A stretch of DNA of 5,814 bases, from assembly GCA_964410485.1 (NCBI GenBank), contig CAYPHJ010000181.1, positions 1 to 5,814 on the forward strand. The letters run 5' to 3'. Below, piece after piece: positions 1 through 4,761 of this stretch; position 1 is the stretch's first letter, and every line of letters starts with the position of its first letter. This DNA is from CAYPHJ01 sp964410485 (GTDB taxonomy: Bacteria; Desulfobacterota; Binatia; UBA9968). Made by a program: the position numbers and the translations under genes. The notes beneath the pieces are model-generated. The model was not told where the DNA came from. It was given only the letters and a program-made list of their open reading frames with translations, and did no database searches.

Positions 1-236
1 TACCCGGCTATTCTACTCGTTAGGTAAGCCTTGCCGCCCTGCGTAAGAATCACTTCGGACCGATGAAGCGGACTGTCGCTTACGATCCGAATAAGACCGT
101 TTATTAATGCGTCTTCCCATACAGGGTGCCGCGGGCACGAGGTCCTCCAGGCCTCCATCGCTTCTTCATACGTCCGGGGACGACTTGAAATCCACTCAAG
201 AAACTGAAGCATCAACAAATTACCTGGCTCGGACAC
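1..236 (-). CDS. Uncharacterised small protein, GTG start, 3' end cut by window edge
   Basis: Reading leftward from a GTG at 236-234, 78 codons stay open to the window edge; the last two bases visible are TA, so the next codon could be a stop. The start is chosen because AAAGGAGA lies 7 bases upstream, a near-ideal ribosome binding site; an in-frame ATG at codon 9 has none. The product begins VSEPGNLLMLQFLEWISSRP and continues with Y-EEAMEAWRTSCPRHPVWED (about residues 23-42) and a G-LIRIV segment. From memory this resembles a recurrent family of short uncharacterised bacterial proteins with an 'RPRTY.EAMEAWRTSCPR..VWEDA' core and perhaps a small helix-turn-helix-like fold; the fold is a guess. 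There is no signal peptide or membrane segment, so it is probably cytoplasmic. A TATACT hexamer (minus strand, 289-294) could be a -10 element, but I see no convincing -35. The gene is downstream of, and co-directional with, the HlyC/CorC gene, with a 179-bp gap. Function unknown. Confidence 0.7.
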   Translation of the reverse strand, partial: MSEPGNLLMLQFLEWISSRPRTYEEAMEAWRTSCPRHPVWEDALINGLIRIVSDSPLHRSEVILTQGGKAYLTSRIAG

Positions 237-242
237 GGCGTC

Positions 243-250
243 TCTCCTTT
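243..250 (-). promoter_or_regulatory. Ribosome binding site fixing a GTG start
   Basis: The minus strand reads AAAGGAGA here; its GGAG core ends 7 bases before GTG at 236. This match is the main reason for annotating the partial gene from a non-ATG codon. Confidence 0.6.
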
Positions 251-415
251 AGCAAAATCCTGGGTAGTGGCCGAATGACTACTCTAATAGTATAGGATTG
301 ACGAGGAGATCAAGACCGCCACCCTGCGCGATGAGCAAAACCGATTTACGGCCGCCGCATCCCGGAGTCGGCAAAGACCGCTTCCCGCCCGAGAACGGTT
401 TGCGGCGCGTCATGA

Positions 416-1732
416 CTAATGATCGGTAACCTTGGGTTGAATGGAAGATACGAGCACCTTATCGATGCGCTTGCCATCCATATCGACAACCTCGAAACGC
501 AAGTTGTGCCAGTCGAAGTGATCGGCAACTGAGGGCACGCGCCCCATCTGTGTAAAAATGAATCCACCCAGTGTTTGGTAGGCGTCTTTTTTTTCTCCAG
601 GCAAACTTTCCAAGCCGAATATTTCCTTGAACTCATCCACGGCCAACATGCCATCCAACAGCCATGAACCATCCGGTCTTTGAACGGCTTTCGACTGAAC
701 CGGACTTTCGCCCAAGGGCATTTCACCGGCAATCGCTTCCAGAACATCGTGATGTGTGAGCAGCCCGTCAATTTCTCCATACTCGTCGACAACCAACACG
801 AGGTGGCTGGCAGAGCGTTTGATATGGTCCAACACCTTCAAGGCGTTCATCGTTCTCGGCACAAACACCGGTGGGCGCATCAACGCATTTAGCTCAATCG
901 AATTTCCAGCTAAAGCAGCGGCTAACAGGTCCTTTGCTTGCGCTATGCCGATTACATCATCGAGGTCTTCACTGCATACTGGAAAACGAGAATGACCGCT
1001 CCCGGAGAGTTTTCTATGGATCTCTTGATTCGAGTCATTGACATGAAACCAAGCGATCTGGGTTCGCGGGGTCATTAAGTGCCTGGCTGTTTTATCCCCC
1101 AACGCGATTACAGCTTCAATCATGTCCTGTTCGGACGCCTCGAAAACCCCTGCTGCCGTTCCTCTTTGAATCAATGTCTTGATTTCCTCTTCCGTTACGG
1201 GCGGTTCGTGCGTGGATCGGTTTCCGAATAGCCCGAAAAGCGCATCGGTTGAACCGCTTAACAGTCGAACCACCGGATAAGCTAGCGCGGACAGGGAGCG
1301 CATCGGTATAGCAATGACGGTTGCTACTCTCTCGGGGTTAGCCAACGCGACCCGCTTAGGAACCAATTCGCCAACGACAACGGACAAATAGGTAATTGAA
1401 ACAACAACCAGGCCCAAAGCGATCCCGCCGCTGTACGGCGCCAGGCCTGGAATGGTCTCCAAATAAGCTGCGAGTTCGTTTGCAACCGTTCTTCCCCCAA
1501 ACGCCCCGGCAAGAATACCCACCAGGGTAATGCCAATCTGAACCGTGGACAGAAATTGGCTAGGCTGGTTAGCAAGCTCCAACGCAATCCTTGCGCTCTG
1601 GCTACCCTTTTTTGCCCAATCCTGAAGACGGGACTTTCGAGCCGTGACAATAGCAAGTTCGGACATGGCAAGTATCCCATTAGTTATGATGAGGAGAATG
1701 ATAACCAATATTTCAAACCCAACGCCTGTCAT
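416..1732 (-). CDS. Hemolysin/CorC-family (CNNM, UPF0053) integral membrane protein
   Basis: This 438-residue protein has the full architecture of the HlyC/CorC (CNNM-related) family. The N-terminal DUF21 domain (about residues 1-190) has hydrophobic segments near 5-25, 60-80, 102-124 and 134-158 and the characteristic GELVPKR at 121-127. The cytoplasmic CBS pair (about 213-340) has LMTPRTQI at 219-226 and LVVDEYGEIDGLLT at 313-326. The C-terminal CorC_HlyC domain (about 350-432) includes DGSWLLDG and the AYQTLGGFI stretch. Length is normal and nothing is broken. Family members act in the inner membrane and have been linked to Mg2+/Co2+ or other cation efflux and, for the E. coli PaeA (YtfL) relative, polyamine export; CBS pairs commonly bind adenine nucleotides. 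The old 'hemolysin' name is not evidence of toxicity. The ATG is preceded by GAAAGG with 7 bases between AAGG and ATG. A perfect palindrome sits just upstream at 1754-1772. The exact substrate cannot be read from the sequence. Confidence 0.95.
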   Translation of the reverse strand: MTGVGFEILVIILLIITNGILAMSELAIVTARKSRLQDWAKKGSQSARIALELANQPSQFLSTVQIGITLVGILAGAFGGRTVANELAAYLETIPGLAPYSGGIALGLVVVSITYLSVVVGELVPKRVALANPERVATVIAIPMRSLSALAYPVVRLLSGSTDALFGLFGNRSTHEPPVTEEEIKTLIQRGTAAGVFEASEQDMIEAVIALGDKTARHLMTPRTQIAWFHVNDSNQEIHRKLSGSGHSRFPVCSEDLDDVIGIAQAKDLLAAALAGNSIELNALMRPPVFVPRTMNALKVLDHIKRSASHLVLVVDEYGEIDGLLTHHDVLEAIAGEMPLGESPVQSKAVQRPDGSWLLDGMLAVDEFKEIFGLESLPGEKKDAYQTLGGFIFTQMGRVPSVADHFDWHNLRFEVVDMDGKRIDKVLVSSIQPKVTDH

Positions 1733-1753
1733 TGGTCAACCTTTCGTTATCGT

Positions 1754-1772
1754 CGTCAATTCGCAATTGACG
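1754..1772. promoter_or_regulatory. Perfect 19-bp palindrome upstream of the HlyC/CorC gene, candidate operator
   Basis: CGTCAATTCGCAATTGACG consists of two perfect 8-bp arms around a CGC centre. It lies 22-40 bases upstream of the ATG of the HlyC/CorC gene and just upstream of its ribosome binding site, a typical position for an operator bound by a dimeric repressor. It could also form a hairpin in the 5' untranslated region, but the arms are AT-containing and no U-tract follows. I could not recognise a named regulator's consensus, and the promoter elements around it are weak. The rest of 1733-1991 holds no gene that I can support. Confidence 0.4.
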
Positions 1773-1991
1773 GTAAAAACAATGGCACCGCATGTCGCCC
1801 GTTCGACTGCCGCGCGTCCCGGTTGGAGCGGACAAGGTGGCATCCCGAGGTCTGGGAATGCCCGCAGATTGCATACAGCACCCGGATGAACTTTAATGCT
1901 CAGCACCTCGGCATCCCATCTGAATGAGTACCTCGGCCAAAGCTTTGCCTAAAGAATGCAACCTATACGGAATGAAAACGGAAGGGATGGA

Positions 1992-2282
1992 TTAGATTAG
2001 AAACACGCGGTGAAGTTTGTAGATCGTCAGAGAGAATCTAAGTTGACCAAAAGACCGTTTAACAGCTGCACTGAAACCATACGACTGGCGACCTCGGAAA
2101 TGCTCTGCGGATTCAATAATGGTATTGGGAACTCTTCCGGTATGTCCAAGGTCTGGAAGGGGCAGGGGTGTGGAGCTCTGAATTTCGATGCCACGAGGTA
2201 GGTCCAAGTCCTCCAAAACATGAAACCCGGAAAGGATCGCACAGAACAAAACAAAGAAAACTGCAATAGTCTTCCTAAACAT
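1992..2282 (-). CDS. Small membrane-anchored or exported protein, paralogue A of a tandem pair
   Basis: This 96-residue protein starts at ATG 2282 (MFRKTIAVFFVLFCAILSGF): two basic residues and then about 15 hydrophobic ones, as in a signal peptide or N-terminal anchor. The rest is predicted to lie outside the inner membrane. LEDLDL follows the hydrophobic segment directly, the middle is polar and proline-containing, and the protein ends IYKLHRVFLI. The neighbouring gene (stop at 2481) shares MxRK, the hydrophobic stretch, LEDLDL and IYKLxRxFLI, so both are diverged copies of one gene; this shared pattern is the best evidence that they are real. The start is chosen by that alignment. An in-frame upstream ATG at 2372 would add 30 poorly matching residues and has only a weak AGG-type site; the chosen start also lacks a clear ribosome binding site. 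I do not recognise the family and assign no function. The FC in the hydrophobic segment does not make a good lipobox. Confidence 0.65.
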   Translation of the reverse strand: MFRKTIAVFFVLFCAILSGFHVLEDLDLPRGIEIQSSTPLPLPDLGHTGRVPNTIIESAEHFRGRQSYGFSAAVKRSFGQLRFSLTIYKLHRVFLI

Positions 2283-2396
2283 GAGGGAGTACCCATCTGA
2301 AACGCTACGCGTCAACGGCAACTGAATAAGTCCTCCAGAGCGACTAAGCCGCTTCCAAGGTCGCTTACTCATCCTGACCTGCGCTTTCAGTTGTAC

Positions 2397-2423
2397 CCCA
2401 AGCTAACGAGTATGGTGCTTGGG
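2397..2423. repeat. 7-bp inverted repeat (hairpin) between the two paralogues
   Basis: CCCAAGC (2397-2403) and GCTTGGG (2417-2423) are perfect complements around a 13-base loop. On the plus strand CTTTT follows, giving a weak terminator-like look, but no plus-strand gene ends here. On the minus strand, the direction of both paralogues, no T-run follows. It could be an intergenic RNA hairpin between the two small genes or chance. Confidence 0.25.
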
Positions 2424-2480
2424 CTTTTGAATTCCTCTAGTTATAAGGTGGTCCGGCGCGAAGAACGAACGGCGGGAGGC

Positions 2481-2795
2481 TTAAATGAGAAATGCGCGAT
2501 CGAGCTTATAGATCTTGAGGTTTTTAGATCCCTTTGCTTCTTTGTCGTGCGGCCGGAAGCCGAAGTTCTCGTTTGGAGAGGCGCTGATAAGATTGACCTC
2601 ACGAGCTGGGACGTGGCGGGCTCCATTTTCGACGGCGTTATTAGCGGCCGCGCCCGGCCCAAAGCCGGCAAACTCGGAGTTCTCGGCAGTGTGAATCTTG
2701 AGATAGCTTGCAAGATCCAGATCCTCGAGCATGTCGATTGCCGAGAGAGCCACCCAGGAGCCGACAACCACGACCGCGAGGACCTTGCGAATCAT
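2481..2795 (-). CDS. Small membrane-anchored or exported protein, paralogue B of a tandem pair
   Basis: This 104-residue protein starts at ATG 2795 (MIRKVLAVVVVGSWVALSAI), with a short basic end and a hydrophobic stretch to about residue 18. A signal peptidase I site near ALSA is possible. LEDLDL follows at about residues 23-28, then a polar, Ala/Asn/Gly-rich middle with several acidic residues, and the terminus IYKLDRAFLI. It is the diverged sister of the gene at 1992-2282, and the two share both ends while the middle varies. An in-frame ATG at 2864 gives a 127-residue form and, unlike 2795, is preceded by GAGGG at 7 bases, so the longer start is a serious alternative. The alignment with the sister and the signal-like N-terminus favour 2795. 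About 200 bp separate its stop from the sister's chosen start. No function is assigned. Confidence 0.65.
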   Translation of the reverse strand: MIRKVLAVVVVGSWVALSAIDMLEDLDLASYLKIHTAENSEFAGFGPGAAANNAVENGARHVPAREVNLISASPNENFGFRPHDKEAKGSKNLKIYKLDRAFLI

Positions 2796-2894
2796 GGCTG
2801 GACTATCTAACCGTGAGCCTAGCTTTGTCAAGAAGGGACAAGCATCTGTAGAAAAAGCTGTCATCGGCAGACCCTCGTGGTGATTGACCGGCGG

Positions 2895-2987
2895 ATGATG
2901 GAAGATTATCGTTATTTCAAGGTTGACGATGACCGGGTATATATAATGCGCGAGCCGTCTGGCGCATGGGGATGGGAGCTGTTTTAA
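2895..2987 (+). CDS. Possible 30-residue ORF upstream of the radical SAM gene
   Basis: ATGATG at 2895-2900 opens a frame that ends at TAA 2985-2987, 11 bases before the radical SAM start chosen here. The product, beginning MMEDYRYFKVDDDRVYIMRE and ending PSGAWGWELF, is rich in aromatic and acidic residues and looks more protein-like than a random frame. GTG codons at 2877 and 2880 are in-frame alternative starts. No strong ribosome binding site is visible, and a possible promoter (TATAAT at 2942-2947) lies inside it, which argues against translation. It could be a tiny protein, a leader peptide coupled to the downstream gene, a C-terminal remnant of a lost gene, or chance. Confidence 0.3.
   Translation: MMEDYRYFKVDDDRVYIMREPSGAWGWELF
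2923..2947 (+). promoter_or_regulatory. Possible promoter for the radical SAM gene
   Basis: A TTGACG hexamer (2923-2928) and a perfect TATAAT (2942-2947) lie upstream of the radical SAM gene. Their 13-base spacing is shorter than the usual 16-18, so the -35 match may be incidental. Transcription from this TATAAT would start near 2954 and leave a leader of about 45 bases before ATG 2999. Confidence 0.25.
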
Positions 2988-2988
2988 C

Positions 2989-2993
2989 GGGAG
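2989..2993 (+). promoter_or_regulatory. Ribosome binding site deciding the radical SAM start
   Basis: GGGAG here precedes ATG 2999 by 5 bases. The alternative in-frame ATG at 2966 has no comparable site, so the shorter protein (MRLWRKIP...) is preferred. Confidence 0.5.
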
Positions 2994-2998
2994 ATGCC

Positions 2999-3997
2999 AT
3001 GAGACTTTGGCGAAAAATACCGGATGAGATTGACGGTAACGGGCGCTTTCTAATTCCGCGGCGCGGTTTCACGCCGGCCTATCTCCGCAGCTACGAGACT
3101 GGGTCCTTGAAAGAAAAGATCGATGAGTCGCTGGAGTGCTTGCGCTCTTGTACTCTTTGCCCGCGCAACTGCGAAATTGACCGTTGGGAAAAGTACGCCG
3201 TCTGTAAGACATCGCGGTACGCGCGGGTGTCATCGTTCTTCCCCCATTTCGGCGAGGAGGACGTGCTCCGAGGCCGGGATGGCTCTGGAACAATTTTCTT
3301 CGGGTGGTGCAATCTCCGCTGCGTCTTTTGTCAAAACTATGACACCAGTCAGAAGGGAGAGGGGGAAGACGTAAAGCCCCAAGCGCTGGCGGCGATGATG
3401 ATCGAGTTACAGAAGCAAGGATGCCACAACATCAACTTCGTGACGCCCGAGCACGTCGTACCGCAGATTTTGGAGGCGCTTCCCTATGCGATTGACGGCG
3501 GCTTGCGACTCCCGCTGGTGTATAATACCAGCGCCTACGATAGCCTGCACAGCATCCATCTGATGGATGGAATTGCCGACGTTTACATGCCCGATTTCAA
3601 GCTTTGGAGTCCTGAGCGGTGCCGGAAGTATCTGCTGGCGCCGGATTACCCCGAGACGGCGCGCAAGGTCATCCAAGCGATGCACGATCAAGTCGGCGTC
3701 TTGATGACAGACGAGGAAGGTCTGGCTTTGCGCGGCGTTCTCGTGCGTCACCTTGTAATGCCTGGAATGTTGGACGATACTCGCGAGATCGTCGGCTACC
3801 TGGCCGCGGAGCTTTCAAAGGACACGTACCTCAACATCATGGACCAGTACTTTCCTTCATGGAAAGCCAGCAGCGAGGAAAAGTATTCGGAAATCGGCCG
3901 CCGCATCAGCCGTCGGGAGATCAGAGAAGCTTTGGGGCATGCAGCGGCAGCCGGGCTGTGGAGATTCGACCGCCGCTGGCGCGCGATGTGGAACTAG
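2999..3997 (+). CDS. Radical SAM protein, PflX-like (COG1313 type)
   Basis: The 332-residue protein has the radical SAM cluster motif CxxxCxxC in GWCNLRCVFCQNY (C104, C108, C111), which in this superfamily binds a [4Fe-4S] cluster that reductively cleaves S-adenosylmethionine. Upstream is a cysteine-rich block, C47, C51, C54, C58 (SCTLCPRNC) with C69, seen in PflX-type proteins and possibly holding another metal site. NFVTPEHVVPQI (146-157), YNTSAYDS (175-182), VYMPDFKLW (195-203) and LVRHLVMPG (248-256) match the layout I expect of COG1313 proteins, often annotated 'putative pyruvate formate-lyase activating enzyme'. Length is normal for the family. Their substrate is generally unknown, and no glycyl radical enzyme is in this window, so a PFL-activating role is not supported. 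It is probably cytoplasmic and oxygen-sensitive. ATG 2966 would add 11 residues. The stop abuts the convergent stop at 3998-4000 with no bases between and no terminator. Confidence 0.93.
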   Translation: MRLWRKIPDEIDGNGRFLIPRRGFTPAYLRSYETGSLKEKIDESLECLRSCTLCPRNCEIDRWEKYAVCKTSRYARVSSFFPHFGEEDVLRGRDGSGTIFFGWCNLRCVFCQNYDTSQKGEGEDVKPQALAAMMIELQKQGCHNINFVTPEHVVPQILEALPYAIDGGLRLPLVYNTSAYDSLHSIHLMDGIADVYMPDFKLWSPERCRKYLLAPDYPETARKVIQAMHDQVGVLMTDEEGLALRGVLVRHLVMPGMLDDTREIVGYLAAELSKDTYLNIMDQYFPSWKASSEEKYSEIGRRISRREIREALGHAAAAGLWRFDRRWRAMWN

Positions 3998-4168
3998 CTA
4001 CACGACCGAAGCTTCCAGCACGGAAACCTCCGACTCGGTCGGTATGATTCTCTCGATGCGAAACCCTGCCCGACCGAGCAAACTCGAATATTCATCCACT
4101 GACCTGATCCGCTCGTGCAGCATAACAAGAAATGTCAGTACCGCCGATAGGCTCGTTGGACTTCTCAT
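3998..4168 (-). pseudogene. C-terminal remnant of an O-methyltransferase-like protein
   Basis: Residues downstream of about position 4125 on the minus strand read ERIRSVDEYSSLLGRAGF and then IERIIPTESEVSVLEA. From memory this matches the C-terminal end of SAM-dependent O-methyltransferases of the Methyltransf_2 type ('R...EY..LL..AGF...R..PT.S..S..EA'). The SAM-binding Rossmann core that should precede it is absent in all three minus-strand frames, so this is at most the last 40-50 residues of a gene normally over 300 codons. A short reading frame of 56 codons starts at ATG 4168, which overlaps the stop of the zinc-ribbon gene as ATGA, so the tail could still be translated by coupling. The stop CTA (3998-4000) is directly adjacent to the radical SAM stop. 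The likeliest reading is a deletion that removed the 5' part. It could instead be a genuine small protein; the family match is unverified. Confidence 0.5.
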
Positions 4169-4491
4169 GGCCGCTGCGCTCGGCCTCGGCGTCCGTGCGG
4201 GTGCCTGGACTGCGCGTGGAGAACTGCGCCTGAGTTTGCTTCGCAATCGGTCCTTTCGTCCGGACGACGCGGAACATGTTGTTGCCTGCCGCCTGTCTTC
4301 GGATGGTGTTTTTGCCCGGCGGCTCCTTTCGTCGATTTCATTTTAACCACCGCAAGCCCCAACCACTTCGCCAGCCGCGCGCATGGGGCGCATACGATCA
4401 TATTGATCAGAACCGCGCCTCCCTCTTCCGAGGTGACGCGATACGGTGCTTGTTTTGTAATGTGCTGGCAGCGCCGACAAACAAACTCCAT
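4165..4491 (-). CDS. Small zinc-ribbon-like protein with CxxC...CxxC and a long basic tail
   Basis: The ATG at 4491 has an almost perfect ribosome binding site, AAAGGAGG, 6 bases upstream, the best in the window. The first 50 residues carry two CxxC pairs, C5-x2-C8 (CRRC) and C34-x2-C37 (CAPC), separated by 25 residues including YRVTSEEGGAVLINMIV; this is the layout of a treble-clef or zinc-ribbon metal site. Similar short proteins of unknown role occur, as I recall, in several environmental bacteria. From about residue 52 the sequence changes into a basic, Arg/His/Gln/Pro-rich tail with no family resemblance, so the 108-residue frame may exceed the ancestral length. The tail probably arose by read-through of a junction with the methyltransferase remnant, which it overlaps by 4 bases. 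No signal peptide, so cytoplasmic. The role may be regulatory or nucleic-acid binding, but this is inference only. Upstream non-coding DNA carries the inverted DnaA boxes. Confidence 0.7.
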   Translation of the reverse strand: MEFVCRRCQHITKQAPYRVTSEEGGAVLINMIVCAPCARLAKWLGLAVVKMKSTKGAAGQKHHPKTGGRQQHVPRRPDERTDCEANSGAVLHAQSRHPHGRRGRAQRP

Positions 4492-4497
4492 GGCATA

Positions 4498-4505
4498 CCT
4501 CCTTT
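4498..4505 (-). promoter_or_regulatory. Strong ribosome binding site of the zinc-ribbon gene
   Basis: The minus strand reads AAAGGAGG, 6 bases before ATG 4491. It is close to the anti-Shine-Dalgarno complement and fixes the start; an ATG overlapping the spacer is out of frame. Confidence 0.6.
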
Positions 4506-4603
4506 ACGATTTGAAGCTTGCCGCGCTTCGAAAACGGGTCTAAAAATTTTCAGTGAGGAACGTGAAACAGGCAGCGGAGATTACAGGAGTGATGGCAAAA
4601 GGC

Positions 4604-4625
4604 AAGAAAAAAAGTTTTTAATTAC
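4604..4625. other. AT-rich run beside the DnaA boxes
   Basis: AAGAAAAAAAGTTTTTAATT is almost pure A/T and lies 27 bases left of the inverted DnaA boxes. A second AT-rich patch, GTTTATAAC (4679-4687), lies right of them. Such tracts can serve as DNA-unwinding elements, but this one may also simply be promoter or spacer DNA. The remainder of 4492-4761 has no coding frame that I can support. Confidence 0.3.
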
Positions 4626-4651
4626 GGATGTCGGTGGTCTCAAGTTCTCCG

Positions 4652-4675
4652 TTATCCACACGTGTATGTGGATAA
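4652..4675. promoter_or_regulatory. Two perfect DnaA-box nonamers in inverted orientation
   Basis: TTATCCACA (4652-4660) and its exact inverse TGTGGATAA (4667-4675) face each other across a 6-base spacer. Both fit the E. coli consensus TTATNCACA exactly. They lie in non-coding DNA about 160 bp upstream of the zinc-ribbon gene and downstream of the hydroxylase gene. The arrangement could be a DnaA-regulated promoter, a DnaA-titration site or part of a replication origin; however, no dnaA, dnaN, gidA, rpmH, parAB or rep gene is visible, and I found only these two clean boxes, fewer than a typical oriC. As a perfect inverted repeat it could also be an operator for another protein. Confidence 0.5.
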
Positions 4676-4761
4676 GTTGTTTATAACGTCCGGCAACGTG
4701 CTATGCGGGCTGTCCCCTTCATCGTGATGCCTAAAGCATGAGCAACTACAAACACGTTCTG

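Noticed and set aside
376..398. Imperfect hairpin (ACCGCTTC / GAACGGT) downstream of the HlyC/CorC gene as a terminator
   Set aside because: The stem needs a bulge and only a three-base T run follows on the minus strand, too weak to call.
331..429. 32-codon plus-strand ORF after the HlyC/CorC stop
   Set aside because: No properly spaced ribosome binding site, low-complexity Pro/Arg composition, and overlap with the end of the HlyC/CorC gene.
346..792. 148-codon minus-strand ORF overlapping the HlyC/CorC gene
   Set aside because: It lies in another frame of a clearly conserved gene and has Trp/Cys/Arg-rich, non-family composition typical of a shadow frame.
1556..1927. 123-codon plus-strand ORF spanning the HlyC/CorC start
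   Set aside because: Overlaps the N-terminus of the real gene in antisense, and its non-overlapping part shows no protein-like pattern or ribosome binding site.
2391..2810. 139-codon plus-strand ORF
   Set aside because: It is antisense to paralogue B, which is supported by similarity to paralogue A; no ribosome binding site and no recognisable motif.
3407..3751. 114-codon minus-strand ORF inside the radical SAM gene
   Set aside because: Antisense mirror of a conserved coding frame, a common artefact in genes of this codon use.
4030..4042. CCGAC-TCG-GTCGG inverted repeat between the convergent genes as a terminator
   Set aside because: A 3-base loop, only a 5-bp stem, no T-tract, and it falls inside the methyltransferase-like coding tail.
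4604..4688. Calling the DnaA-box region a chromosomal oriC
   Set aside because: Only two clean boxes and none of the usual neighbouring genes; the evidence supports DnaA-type sites but not an origin.
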